Source: Costus lasius
Lineage: Eukaryota > Streptophyta > Magnoliopsida > Zingiberales > Costaceae
Reading direction: 5' to 3'
Length of the DNA: 64,000 bases
Assembly: GCA_027563935.2 (NCBI GenBank)
Contig: CM050447.1
Location: 86,537,461-86,601,460, forward strand
The notes under the pieces are model-generated. The model was not told the DNA's origin and made no database searches. It saw only the letters and a list, made by a program, of their open reading frames with translations. Below are positions 34,772 through 47,982 of this stretch, one piece after another (within the stretch, counting starts at the first letter, position 1; every line of letters begins with the position of its first letter). Both the position numbers and the translations under genes were made by a program.

Positions 34772-36458
34772 TGATGGGGTATGCCCTTAAGGCTAATGTT
34801 TGAGCCCTTGGGATTCTTTCAATATCATGTATAAACTCTTATGTTTATAAAGGCAATGGTTGTTATTCAGTTTGTTACATTGTCTGCTGCAATAAGTGTG
34901 CTTCTGAATAATGTCTCAAAGCTGTTCAGCTAGACTGACATGCTATATGTCCTTAGTCGAGATATCTTGGTGAACATGAGACAGCCTTGATATGATTGAG
35001 ACTAATATGTGTTCTAATCTTATAGGATGCTTCGAGCATGGAATAAGATGTAGACTCATGGGTACATTGGATGTACTGGACAGACCCTACTAGGATATTC
35101 AATTGCTTGTCACAATGTGAATAATCCTTGTTTTCAACAAGTGGCACATATCCTCTGACTTGAGATCACTTGTGTTTCTAAATGATGATTGTCATTGTTT
35201 TGAGGTAGTTCAATATCATTTGAAACATAATGGTTATAGACTATCTTGGATAATGATCATGAGTCAGGTTAGGACACTAGTGATAGATATAGGATTGCCG
35301 TCTCCTTGATTGGAGTGTGATGTTCTAAAGGGGCCCCCCTGAATGAGATGATTGAGAAAGTGTATGGCCATACCCAGGTGACTATGTTCATCTGATCTAA
35401 TCATGCTCATCATATTGGAGCTACAGGCTTGACACGCTTGTCCAATAAGAACATCCAGTGGCAAAGGAAATTTGTATGCCTTGTGAAATGGATTCACACT
35501 TGTGCTGTGGTTTGGGTGTAGTCTTGGAAGACTCTTTCCTTTATATCGGGAGACAGTGATGTGTTGCTAGATACCCCTCACTGATCGTGATAACGTAAGT
35601 TATCGTTACCGACATTTAAAGGAAACCCTCAGGGTCGCACAATTTGATGATATGGCTTACTCATGTTAGATCGTGTGGACTGAATTGTTTTGGTTCAGTT
35701 TAAAGGGATTTAAACTCTGGTTGTAAGTGAGATCTGGTCTGATCATGTTTGATTGATTAGGGCTTGAGATCGGTAAGCTTTGATCGAGAGTGTTGATACT
35801 AGATTGGTGAGATCAAGTGCATCAAGTGATGAACGGTCAGATCTAGAACCTTAGGGTTTAATTTGATCTGGACTAATTGCTTGGGTTGATTTTGATTTGG
35901 TTTTTAAACCAAATGCGATTGAACCATGGCTTGGTTCAAAGAGGAGCGATCGGTTCACTTGGAGTGAACACATGGATCGCATAAACGCTTGGAGTTAAAG
36001 GCTTTCCATATTTGGAAGCCGGTTTTTCCCATAATGGAAAAACGTCTCCACGTTTGAGGAAAACGTCTCCACTTCGGTTTCGTGACTTCCTCTTGCCTCT
36101 TCCTCTCGACGAGACACTCTTGCAAAAGGGTTTTAACGTAGGAGATATTTTGGCCAAGAGAGGCTTCATCCATCATTCCCTTCCATACGACAAGATAAAC
36201 CTTGGAGACTTGCTAGCACAAGGAACGCCAAGGGAGTGGGCGATCTTCATCTTGTGTGTGAACTCTTTGGAGGAGATCAACGTTGCTCTCTCTTCTTCCA
36301 AATCGCCATCCAACGCAAATGGCTATGGTATGAATCCAAACATTATTTAAGTTGATCATATGTTCTTGCGAAAGATCATTTGAAACCCTAGATTCCGCTA
36401 TGAAAGTTTTATGCGCCACCTGATTAGGGTTTCGCTCCCCCTTGAAGGGGACTCTTCA
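34772..36458 (+). repeat. Copia LTR shared by E (3') and B copy 2 (5')
   Basis: Second copy of 15852-17538. TATA-like at about 35541-35547, hairpin 35589-35604 (loop GTAA), candidate ATG at 36319-36321 and donor at 36328. As in copy 1 no PBS follows. Confidence 0.88.
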
Positions 36459-36911
36459 GTTACAGAGAAGGGATTTATCGCTTCTCGTTGCTCAGCATAG
36501 CACGTGGTGGTCCAGGGAGTAGGTCAGGTCAGCTTGACCATGTAGGCTACATATTGAGCATATGGTAGCTATATGGAGGCAGCCATCTGTGGGATCAGAG
36601 ACTGTGTTGTACCAACTCAGTTGGCACAGTCTGCTGGATTGCCCAGATGAAGGGGAATCGCACGGGTTGGCGATTGGCAGGGATTGCCTACCAGAGATTA
36701 GTGCTTGTACTCTCTGTGCATCTTATCTCGCCTGAGCGGGATGCGGAGACCAAGTATGAAATCTGGATCCCATCTCACTAAAAGAGTTTCACTCTTTCGG
36801 ACTGTTTTACTGGATTTTTCAGTCAGATAAAATAGTGAGAAAAGAATCATTCTTAAGTCCTGAATTGATTCTAACATTGATACTGACCTTGCTGTTCTTG
36901 CATTGTTGTAG
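36328..36911 (+). other. Candidate intron of B gag leader, copy 2
   Basis: Same donor, branch site and acceptor as in copy 1 (584 nt). It contains the hairpin at 36600-36631, here with the fully paired outer stem GACTGTG/CACAGTC. Confidence 0.58.
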
Positions 36912-39900
36912 ATTACTGCAGCAACGAACACCACAGCGTTCAATGTGCGATCCCTACTGGAAAGGGAGAAGTTTGCTGGGCCAAACTTCTCAGACTGGTA
37001 CGGACACCTTAAGATTGTTCTTAAGGCTGAGAGGAAACTGTATGTCCTCGAGATGGCTATACCGCCTCAACCCGCTGCGAACGCCGCAAGGGCGGTTCGG
37101 GAAGCTTATGAGAAGCATGTCAATGATAGCATTGATGTCGCTTGCCTTATGCTAGCGTCTATGACGCCACAGCTGCAGCGTCAGCATGAGGATTTATCTG
37201 CTATAGAAATTATAGCAAACCTCAAGATGCTGTATGCAGCACAGGCAAGGACTGAACGCTATAACTTGACTAAACTTTTCTTTCAGAGCAAACTGACTGA
37301 AGGGAGTCCAGTGGGAGCTCACGTACTCAAGATGATTGGGTACAAGGAGGCTCTAGAGAAACTGGGACACACCATCAATCAGGAGCTTGTTGTAGACATC
37401 ATCTTGCAGTCTCTCCCGGCCTCTTTCGATCCATTCATCATTAATTTTAATATGAATAAGATCGACTGTACGCCGGCAGAGTTACTGAATATGCTCTTGA
37501 CTACAGAGCAGACTCAGTCTCGTGAGAAGGGAACGCCTTCATCCTCTGACCTAATGGTTCCTTCAAGGAACAAGAAGAAGGGGAAGAAGGGCAAAGCCCC
37601 TGTCAAGAGCTACAACAAGGCTCTGAAACAAAAGGTAAAGCGGTCAAAGGAATACAGATGTTTCCATTGTGGCCAGCTGGGTCACTAGAAAAAGGACTGT
37701 AAAGCGCTCCAAGGAGATAAGAAGGGAAGCAACTCTTTCGCTTCTGGCTCAGGTATTTTCGTGACTGAAGTCATGGTTTCTTCTTCTATTTCATGGGTGT
37801 TAGACACTGCATGTGGAGTTCACATTTGTTCAAATGTACAGGAACTCAAGAGAAGAAGACAGGTGGGACAGCATGAGGTGGACCTACGAGTAGGAAACGG
37901 GGCACGGGTTGCTGCTGTTGCTGTAGGAGTTTATCACATCTCTTTACCATCTGGTCTTGTATTAGAACTGGACAATTGTTATTTTGTGCCGAGCATAACT
38001 AAGAATATTATCTCTATTCCTGCTCTTGTCAGGAAAGGGTTTTCCTTTGAATGCAAGATTTCAAAGTGTTATATTTCTTTTGATAATATTGTTTATGCTA
38101 CTAGGTCAATTAACAATGGGTTATTCATGTTGGACATGGAATGTTCTATACAGCAGATTGATATTAAGAAAGCCAAGTATGCTGATGACAGCACCTTGTT
38201 ATGGCATAGTCGTTTAGGCCATATTAACAAGAAGCGCATTAAGCGGTTGCATGACCATGGACTGCTGGGATCATTCTCCTATGAGGAACTTGATACATGC
38301 AAAGCTTGTTTATTGGGTAAAATGACGAAGTCTCCTTTTTCCAACAAAGGTCAAAGGGCTTCAGGTTTACTTGACCTCATTCACAGTGATGTGTGTGGGC
38401 CATTTAGTAAACATGCCAGAGGTGGCTATTCATACTTCATTACCTTTAATAATGATTTCAGTAGGTATGGTTATGTCTATCTAATGAGACATAAGAGTGA
38501 ATCTTTTGACAAGTTCAAAGAGTTCAAAAATGAAGTACAAAATCAGCTAGGCCGAAATATCAAGGCACTTCGTTCTGATCGAGGTGGAGAATACTTGAGT
38601 CATGAGTTTACTGACTATCTGAAGGAGTGTGGGATTATCTCACAGCTCACTCCGCCAGGAACACCGCAATGGAATGGTGTGTCCGAGAGGAGAAATAGAA
38701 CCTTACTGGATATGGTTCGTTCTATGATGAGTCAGGCTACTCTACCATACTCCTTTTGGGGATTTGCACTGGAAACAGCTGCAAAGGTACTAAACCGAGT
38801 GCCATCCAAGGCCGTTTCAAAGACTCCATATGAGTTATGGTATGGGAAACAGCCGAGCTTGACATTTATTAAGATCTGGGGTTGCGAGGCTTATGTCAAA
38901 AAGCTCGCCTCTGGGAAACTAGAGAGCAGATCTGAGAAATGTATCTTTGTCGGTTACCCTAAAGAAACAAAGGGTTATTATTTCTACGATCCCAAAGAGA
39001 ACAAAGTATTTGTTGCTCGGACGGCTATTTTTCTTGAGAAAGAATTTCTTCTGCAAGAAGCCAGTGGGAGAGAAATAAAGCTGGATGAGAATCCAGAAGA
39101 AGGACAAAGTAGTCAAGCACAGTTGGATGAGCCTGAGCCAGTAGATCAGTTTACCGAACAACCTGAGGCTCAGATATCACGGGAACCGCGAAGATCGGGA
39201 AGGATCCGTCGACAGCCTGAGCACTATGACGGAGTCTACATCATTGATGATGAACCCCTCACTTATGCGGATGCGGTCAGTGGACCGGAATCAGCGAGAT
39301 GGCTTGAAGCTATGCGAGCCGAGATGGACTCCATGTCAGATAACCAAGTTTGGGATTTGGTTGATCCGCCTCCGGGAGTAATCCCTATAGGCTGTAAATG
39401 GATCTTCAAGAAGAAGATGGACATGGATGGTAACGTGGTTACCTATAAAGGCAGGCTAGTTGAGAAAGGTTTCAAACAAATCTACGGGAAAGATTATGAT
39501 GAAACTTTCTCTCCTGTAGCTATGTTCAAGTCTATTCGGATCATTCTTGCGATAGCGGCATATTATGATTATGAGATCTGGCAAATGGACGTGAAGACCG
39601 CTTTCCTTAATAGAAAACTAGAAGAGGATGTGTATATGACACAACCTGAGGGTTTCACTAATCCATCAGATCGTCATAAAATATGCAAATTAAAGAAGTC
39701 CATTTATGGACTTAAACAAGCATCAAGAAGCTGGAATATTCGTTTTGATGAATCAATCTGTGAATTTGGTTTCATCAAGAATGAAGATGACCCGTGTGTA
39801 TATAAGAGGTTTAGTGGGAGCGTGATTACTTTCCTAGTCCTCTACGTCGATGATATCTTAATCATTGGAAACGATATTCCTGAACTACATGCCGTCAAAG

Positions 39901-40826
39901 CATGGTTAAGAAAATATATCCAGATGAAAGATTTAGGAGAAGCAGCCTATGTATTAGGTGTGAAGATCTACAGAGATAGATCAAAGAGACTTCTCGGGCT
40001 GTGCCAGAGTACTTACATCGATAAAGTCCTGGAGAGATTCCATTTAGAAAATTCTAAAAGAGGATATCTTCCAGTCAGACATGGTCTGAATCTTTCAAAG
40101 AGTCAGTGTCCACAAACACAGACTGACAAAGATGAAATGGACAATACGCCTTATGCTTCGGCTATTGGGTCCATTATGTATGCGATGTTGTGTACTCGCC
40201 CAGACGTTGCTTACGGGTTAAGCGTGACCAGTCGATTCCAAAGTAATCCAGGGCAGGCACACTGGATTGCAGTCAAGAACATTTTGAAATATCTTCGGAG
40301 GACCAAAGATATGTTCTTGATATATGGAGGTCAGGAAGAACTCAGTATTGAAGGATATACTGACGCTTCGTTCCAATCTGACCAGGATGATTTCCGATCG
40401 CAATCAGGCTATGTTTTTAGCTTGAATGGAGCTGCAGTGGTGTGGAAAAGTTTCAAACAGTCAATTGTTGCTGATTCTACAACAGAAGCCGAGTATGTTG
40501 CAGCCTCAGAAGCATCCAAGGAGGCAGTGTGGATTCGTAAGTTCGTTCAGGAACTTGGTGTTGTTCCTTCGAGTGCAGATCCTTTGGTTATCTTCTGTGA
40601 TAACACTGGAGCAATAGCACAAGCAAAGGAACCACGGTCGCACCAGAAGTCCAAGCACATACAGAGAAGGTTTCATTTGATCCGGGAGATCATTGATCGT
40701 GGCGAGATCAAAGTCTGCAAGGTTCATACAGATGACAATCTAGCTGACCCGCTTACAAAGCCTCTGGCGCAGCAGAAGCATGAGAAGCACTGTAATAATA
40801 TGGGTTTGAGATTTCTCAACCATTAG
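36912..40826 (+). pseudogene. gag-pol: Copia B gag-pol, copy 2
   Basis: Duplicate of 17992-21906 at about 99.8% identity by eye. The TAG in the zinc knuckle is at 37686-37688. RT has Tyr in the DVYMTQ motif where copy 1 has His; the other paralogues have Tyr, so copy 1 changed. Otherwise protease, integrase, RT and RNase H are open in one frame to the normal stop. Confidence 0.92.
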
Positions 40827-40846
40827 ATTAAGTGCAAGTGGGAGAT

Positions 40847-42525
40847 TGTTGGGGTATGCCCTTAAGGCTAATGTTTGAGGCCTTGGGATTATTTCAGTAT
40901 CATGTATAAACTCTATGTTTATAAAGGCAATGGTTGTTATTCAGGTTGTTACATCATCTACTGCAATATGTATACTTCTGAATAATGTCTCAATGCTGTT
41001 CAGCTTGGCTGACATGCAGTTTTGTCCTTAGTCGAGATATCTTGGTGAACATGAGACAGCCTTGATATGATTGAGACTAATATGTGTTCTAATCTTATAG
41101 GATGCTTCGAGCATGGAATAAGATGTAGACTCATGGGTACATTGGATGTACTGGACAGACCCTACTTAGGATATTCAATTGCTTGTCACAATGTGAATAA
41201 TCCTTATATGCAAACAAGTGGCATATTTCCTCTGACTTGAGATCACTTGTGTTTCTAAATGATGATTGGCATTGTTTTGAGGTAGTTCAATATCATTTGA
41301 AACATAATGGCTATAGACTATCTTGGATAATGAACATGAGTCATGTTAGGGCACTAGTGATAGATATAGGATTGCCGTCTCCTTGATTGGAGTGTGATGT
41401 TCTATAGGGGCCCCCTCTATGAGATGATTGAGAAAGTGTATGGCCATACCCAGATGACTATGTTCATCTGATCTAATCATTCTCATCATATTGGAATTAC
41501 AGGCTCGACACGCTTGTCCAATAAGAACGTCCAGTGGCAAAGGAAACACATATGTCAAGTGACTTGGGTTCACACTTGTGCTGTGGTTTGGGTGTAGTCT
41601 TGGAAGACTCTTTCCTTTATATCGGGAGACAGTGATGTGTTGCTAGATACCCCTCACTGATCGTGATAACGTGAGTTATCGTTATCGCCATTTAAAGGAA
41701 ACCCTTAGGGTCGCACAATTTGATGATATAGCTTACTTGAGTCAGATCGTGTGGACTGAATTGTTTTGGTTCAGTTTAATGGGATTTAAACTCTGATTGT
41801 AAGTGAGATCTGGTCTGATCATGTTTGATTGATTAGGGATTGAGATCGGTAAGCTTCGATCGAGAGAAATGATGCTAGATCGGTGAGATCAAGAGCATCA
41901 AGAGATGAATGGTTAGATCTTGAACCTTATGGTTTAATATGATCTAGACCAATGCTTGGTTTAATTTGGTCTTTGAACCAAATCCAATTGAACCGGCTCA
42001 TCAAGTGAGCGCATGGTTCAAAGAGGAGAAGGTTGCGATTTGTTCACTTGGCATGAACACTTGAACGTGTGAGGGTTTACTATTTTTGGAAGTCATGCTT
42101 TCCAAAATAGAGAGCACGCCTCACGTTCGAGAGCATTGCTCTATTCTCGCTCGCCTCTTCCTCTTGTCGCCTCTTCCTCTCGTGTGGTGAGTCTTCAAGC
42201 AAAGGAGAAGAGAAGAAAGCCAAGAGATTATCTCATCTTCCCTTCAAGCGATCAGGAGACTTGGAGAGCCTTGCTAGCACAAGGATCGACAAGGAGTAGG
42301 CGATCACCCATCTTGTGTGCGTCACCTTTGGAGGAGAGCTACTTCGTTCTCTGCTTCCAAGTCGCCATCCAAGCAATGGCTATGGTATGATCCCTTCTCG
42401 ATCTATACATGTTATTAAGTTGATCATATATTCATGCATGCGATTTTAGAAACCCTAGCTTCCGCTCAATGCAAAAACCTCTGATATGCGCCTATTAGGG
42501 TTTCGCCCCCTTTAGGGAACTTGCA
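40847..42525 (+). repeat. Copia B 3' LTR, copy 2
   Basis: Duplicate of 21927-23605. Hairpin at 41665-41680 reads GATAAC/GTTATC around GTGA. Confidence 0.88.
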
Positions 42526-43049
42526 CCTATATCTATCACTAGTGCCCTAACATGACTCATGCTCATTATCCAAGATAGTCTATAACCATTATGTTTCAAA
42601 TGATATTGAACTACCTCAAAACAATGCCAATCATCATTTAGAAACACAAGTGATCTCAAGTCAGAGGAAATATGCCACTTGTTTGCATATAAGGATTATT
42701 CACATTGTGACAAGCAATTGAATATCCTAAGTAGGGTCTGTCCAGTACATCCAATGTACCCATGAGTCTACATCTTATTCCATGCTCGAAACATCCTATA
42801 AGATTAGAACACATATTAGTCTCAATCATATCAAGGCTGTCTCATGTTCACCAAGATATCTCGACTAAGGACAATACTGCATGTCAGCCAAGCTTAACAG
42901 CATTGAGACATTATTCAAAAGTATACATATGGCAGCAGATAATGCAACAACCTGAATAACAACCATTGCCTTTATAAACATTAAGTTTATACATGATACT
43001 GATATAATCCCAAGGCCTCAAACATTAGCCTTAAGGGCATACCCCAACA
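42526..43049 (-). repeat. Copia D 3' LTR fragment, copy 2
   Basis: Duplicate of 23606-24129, adjoining B's LTR in inverted orientation. Confidence 0.88.
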
Positions 43050-43069
43050 ATCTCCCACTTGCACTTAAT

Positions 43070-46000
43070 CTAATGGTTGAGAAATCTCAAACCCATATTA
43101 TTACAGTGCTTCTCATGCTTCTACTGCGCCAGAGGCTTTGTAAGCGGGTCAGCTAGATTGTCATCTGTATGAACCTTGCAGATTTTGATCTCGCCACGAT
43201 CAATGATCTCCCGGATCAAGTGAAACCTTCTCTGTATGTGCTTGGACTTCTGGTGCGACCGTGGTTCCTTTGCTTGTGCTATTGCTCCAGTGTTATCACA
43301 GAAGATAACCAATGGATCTGCACTCGAAGGAACAACACCAAGTTCCTGAACGAACTTACGAATCCACACTACCTCCTTAGATGCTTCTGAGGCTGCAACA
43401 TACTCGGCTTCTGTTGTGGAATCAGCAACAATTGATTGTTTGAAACTTTTCCACACCACTGCTCCTCCATTCAAGCTAAAACATAGCCTGATTGCGATCG
43501 GAAATCATCCTGGTCAGATTGGAACGAAGCGTCAGTATATCCTTCAATACTGAGTTCTTCCTGACCTCCATATATCAAGAACATATCTTTGGTCCTCCGA
43601 AGATATTTCAAAATGTTCTTGACCGCAATCCAGTGTGCCTTCCCTGGATTATTTTGGAATCGACTGGTCACGCTTAACCCGTAAGCGACGTCTGGGCGAG
43701 TACACAACATCGCATACATAATGGACCCAATAGCCGAAGCATAAGGCGTATTGTCCATTTCATCTTTCTCAGTCTGTGTTTGTGGACACTAACTCTTTGA
43801 AAGATTCAGACCATGTCTGACTGGAAGATATCCTCTTTTAGAATTTTCTAAATGGAATCTCTCCAGGACTTTATCGATGTAAGTACTCTGGCACAGCCCG
43901 AGAAGCCTCTTTGATCTATCTCTGTAGATCTTCACACCTAATACATAGGCTGCTTCTCCTAAATCTTTCATCTGGAAACATTTTCTTAACCATGCCTTAA
44001 CCGCATGTAGTTCAGGAATATCGTTTCCAATGATTAAGATATCATCGACGTAGAGGACTAGGAAAGTAATCACGCTCCCACTAAACTTCTTATATACACA
44101 CGGGTCATCTTCATTCTTGATGAAACCAAATTCACAGATTGATTCATCAAAACGAATATTCCAGCTTCTTGATGCTTGTTTAAGTCCATAAATGGACTTC
44201 TTTAATTTGCATATTTTATGACGATCTGATGGATTAGTGAAACCTTCAGGTTGTGTCATATACACATCCTCCTCTAAGTTTCCATTAAGGAAAGCGGTCT
44301 TCACATCCATTTGCCAGATCTCATAATCATAATATGCCGCTATCGCAAGAATAATCCGAATAGACTTGAACATGGCTACAGGAGAGAAAGTTTCATCATA
44401 ATCTATCCCGTAGATTTGTTTGAAACCTTTCGCAACTAGCCTGCCTTTATAAGTAACCACGTTACCATCCATGTCTATCTTCTTCTTGAAGATCCACTTA
44501 CAGCCTATAGGGATTACTCCCGGAGGCGGATCAACCAAATCCCAGACTTGGTTATCTGACATGGAGTCCATCTCGGCTCGCATAGCTTCAAGCCATCTCG
44601 CTGATTCCGGTCCACTGACCGCATCCGCATAAGTGAGGGGTTCATCATCAATGATGTAGACTCCGTCATAGCGCTCAGGCTGTCGACGGATCCTTCCCGA
44701 TCTTCGCGGTTCCCGTGATATCTGAGCCTCAGGTTGTTCAATAACCTGATCTACTGGCTCAGGCTCATCCAACTGTGCTTGACTACTTTGTCCTTCTTCT
44801 GGATTCTCATCCAGCTTTATTTCTCTCCCACTGGCCTCTTGCAGAAGAAATTCTTTCTCAAGAAAAATAGCCGTTCGAGCAACAAATATTTTGTTCTCTT
44901 TGGGATCGTAGAAATAATAACCCTTAGTTTCTTTAGGGTAACCGACAAAGATACATTTCTCAGATCTGCTCTCTAGTTTCCCAGAGGCGAGCTTTTTGAC
45001 ATAAGCCTCGCAACCCCAGATCCTAATAAATGTCAAGCTCGGCTGTTTCCCATACCATAACTCATATGGAGTCTTTGAAACTGCCTTGGATGGCACTCGG
45101 TTTAGTACCTTTGCAGCTGTTTCCAGTGCAAATCCCCAAAAGGAGTAAGGTAGAGTAGCCTGACTCATCATAGAACGAACCATATCCAGTAAGGTTCTAT
45201 TTCTCCTCTCGGACACACCATTCCATTGCGGTGTTCCTGGCGGAGTGAGCTGTGAGATAATCCCACACTCCTTCAGATAGTCAGTAAACTCATGACTCAA
45301 GTATTCTCCACCTCGATCTGAACGAAGTGCCTTGATATTTCGGCCTAGCTGATTTTGTACTTCATTTTTGAACTCTTTGAACTTGTCAAAAGATTCACTC
45401 TTATGTCTCATTAGATAGACATAACCATACCTACTGAAATCATCAGTAAAGGTAATGAAGTATGAATAGCCACCTCTGGCATGCTTACTAAATGGCCCAC
45501 ACACATCACTGTGAATGAGGTCAAGTAAACCTGAAGCCCTTTGACCTTTATTAGAAAAAGGAGACTTCGTCATTTTACCCATTAAACAAGCTTTGCATGT
45601 ATCAAGCTCCTCATAGGAGAATGATCCCAGCAGTCCATGATCATGCAACCGCTTAATGCGCTTCTTGTTAATATGGCCTAAACGACTATGCCATAGCTAG
45701 GTGCTGTCATCAGCATACTTGGCTTTCTTAATATCAATCTGTTGTATTGAACATTCCATGTCCAACATGAATAACCCATTGTTAATTGACCCAGTAGCAT
45801 AAACAATATTATCAAAAGAAATATAACACTTTGAAATCTTGCATTCAAAGGAAAACCCTTTCCTGACAAGAGCAGGAATAGAGATAATATTCTTAGTTAT
45901 GCTCGGTACAAAATAACAATTGTCCAGTTCTAATACAAGACCAGATGGTAAAGAGATGTGATATTCTCCTACAGCAACAGCAGCAACCCGTGCCCCGTTT

Positions 46001-46281
46001 CCAACTCGTAGGTCCACCTCATGCTGTCCCACCTGTCTTCTTCTCTTGAGTTCCTGTACATTTGAACAAATGTGAACTCCACATGCAGTGTCTAACACCC
46101 ATGAAATAGAAGAAGAAGATACCATGACTTCAGTCACAAAAATACCTGAGCTAGAAGCGAAAGGCTTGCTTCCCTTCTTATCTCCTTGGAGCGCTTTACA
46201 GTCCTTTTTCCAGTGACCCAGCTGGCCACAATGGAAACATCTGTATTCCTTTGACCGCTTTATCTTTTGCTTTAGAGCCTT
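43070..46281 (-). pseudogene. pol: Copia D pol and zinc knuckle, copy 2
   Basis: Same breaks as copy 1: CAG-to-TAG at 43121-43123 and 43789-43791, one-base loss near 43471, TTG-to-TAG at 45697-45699. The zinc-knuckle CAG is intact here, so the fourth stop of copy 1 arose after the duplication. An added missense change near 43371 (Ala to Val in SKEAVW) is seen only here. Confidence 0.9.
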
Positions 46282-46286
46282 GTTGT
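46282..46286. repeat. Target site duplication GTTGT, left of solo LTR
   Basis: Pairs with 47978-47982. Together they flank the solo LTR precisely inside D gag. Confidence 0.93.
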
Positions 46287-47977
46287 TGTTGGGGTATGCC
46301 CTTAAGGCTAATGTTTGAGGCCTTTGGGATTGTAACAGTATCATGTAATAAACTCTTATGTTTATAAAGGCATGGTTATTATTCAGGTTGTTACCTTGTC
46401 TGCAGTAATAAGTGTACTACTGAATAATGTCTCAAAGCTGTTCAGCTAGGCTGACAGGCTATATGTCCTTAGTCGAGATATCTTGGTGAATATGAGACAG
46501 CCTTGATATGATTGAGACTAATATGTGTTCTAATCTTATAGGATGCTTCGAGCATGGAATAAGATGTAGACTCATGGGTACATTGGATGTACTGGACAGA
46601 CCCTACTAGGATATTCATATTGCTTGTCACAATGTGAATAATCCTTGAATGCACTAAGTGGCACATGTCCTCTGACTTGAGATCACTTGAGTGACTAAAT
46701 GATGATTGTCATTGTTTTGAGGTAGTTCAATATCATTTGAAACATAATGATCATAGACTATCTTGGATAATGATCATGAGTCAGGTTAGGGCACTAGTGA
46801 TAGATATAGGATTGCCGTCTCCTTGTTCAAGGAGTGTGATGTTCTAAAGGGGCCCCCCTATATGAGATGATTGAGAAAGTGTATGGCCATACCCAGATGA
46901 CTATGCTCGTCTGATCTAATCATACTCATAGTATTGGAGTTACAAGCTTGACCCGCTTGTCCAATAAGAACATCCAGTGGCAAAGGACACATGCATGCCT
47001 TGTGAAGTTGATTCACACTTGTGCTGTGGTTTGGGAGTAGTCTTGGAAGACTCTTTCCTTTATATCGGGAGACAGTGATGTGTTGCTAGATACCCCTCAC
47101 TGATCATGATAACGAAAGTTATTGTTACCGACATTTAAAGGAAACCCTCAGGGTCGCACAAATTGATGATATGACTTACTTAAGTCAGATCGTGTGGACT
47201 GAATTAGTTGGGTTCAGTTTAAAGGGATTTAAACTCTGATTGTAAGTGAGATCTAGTCTGATCATGTTTGATTGATTAGGGCTTGAGATCGGTAAGCTTC
47301 GATCGAGAGAGGAGATGCTAGATCGGTGAGATCAAGAGCATCAGGAGATGAACGGTTAGACTTTGAGCCATTAGGTTCATAGAAGGTCTAGACCATGTAT
47401 TGGCTTGGCTTGGTTTGATTTTGGTCTATGAGGCAAATCGAATTGAACCAAAGAATGAACCGGTTCACTATGTGAACGCATGGTTCATGAAGGAAGGCGT
47501 TTTGGCGTTGGAACATGGCTTCATGACTTTCCATTTTGGGAAGTCATGTAACGCCATTTTTGATGTATCGCCTAAACGCTTTTGCTCGCTTGTCATTGAC
47601 GTTGCTTGCTTGCCATCTCGTGTGGAAGAAGGTGAACGACAAGGGAGAGCTCTCGGCCAAGGAAGCATCTCAAACTATCCCTTCCATTCGGCAAGGACTC
47701 TTGAAGATCTTTGCTAGCACAAAGATCAACAAGAAGAAGTCATCCCTCGTTTGTGTGCATCACTTGTGGAGAAGATCTATCTTGCTCTTTGCTTCCAAGC
47801 CGCCTCCTTCCCATGGCCATGGTAACGAATCTTTCATTTGTTGTTTAAGTTGATCATATGAAAGTATAGCATGCGATCAAGTTTAAACCCTAATTCCGCT
47901 GCTAAAACAAAGAAGACCACTTGCGCTATCTATAGGGTTTCGCTCCCCCTTGAAGGGGACCCCTCTAAAACCCTACA
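46287..47977 (+). repeat. Solo LTR of copia E in D gag
   Basis: 1691 bp, TG...CA, flanked by GTTGT on both sides with no PBS or internal sequence. This is the classic product of recombination between the two LTRs of one element. It is the duplicate of the E 5' LTR (27367-29057). It keeps the hairpin (47108-47123) and the ATGGCCATG-donor block (47813-47822). Confidence 0.93.
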
Positions 47978-47982
47978 GTTGT
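47978..47982. repeat. Target site duplication GTTGT, right of solo LTR
   Basis: Follows the LTR end CTACA and leads back into the D gag frame. Confidence 0.93.

Larger units (their letters stand above)
27367..36458 (+). mobile_element. Copia element E, chimeric full-length
   Basis: Plus-strand copia inserted in D gag: 5' LTR (27367-29057), PBS (29060-29071), 1.8-kb leader, gag-pol (30869-34751), polypurine tract (34761-34771) and 3' LTR (34772-36458). The two LTRs differ strongly, although they should be identical at insertion. The sequence from 33819 onwards, 3' LTR included, is nearly identical to element A, so the right part came from A by recombination. There is no target duplication at the right end; B copy 2 follows. 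Confidence 0.9.
36459..42525 (+). mobile_element. Copia element B, copy 2 (internal and 3' LTR)
   Basis: Duplicate of 17539-23605. It has the same leader deletion, the same gag stop and the same abrupt join of its 3' LTR to the reversed D LTR at 42525/42526. Confidence 0.9.
33819..47977. repeat. Large duplication, copy 2 (14.16 kb)
   Basis: Partner of 14899-29057. Differences I saw include 39633 (Tyr codon; His in copy 1), 46222-46224 (intact CAG; TAG in copy 1), 43371 and 44887. The right edge at 47977 is an LTR end followed by a clean target duplication. Confidence 0.93.
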
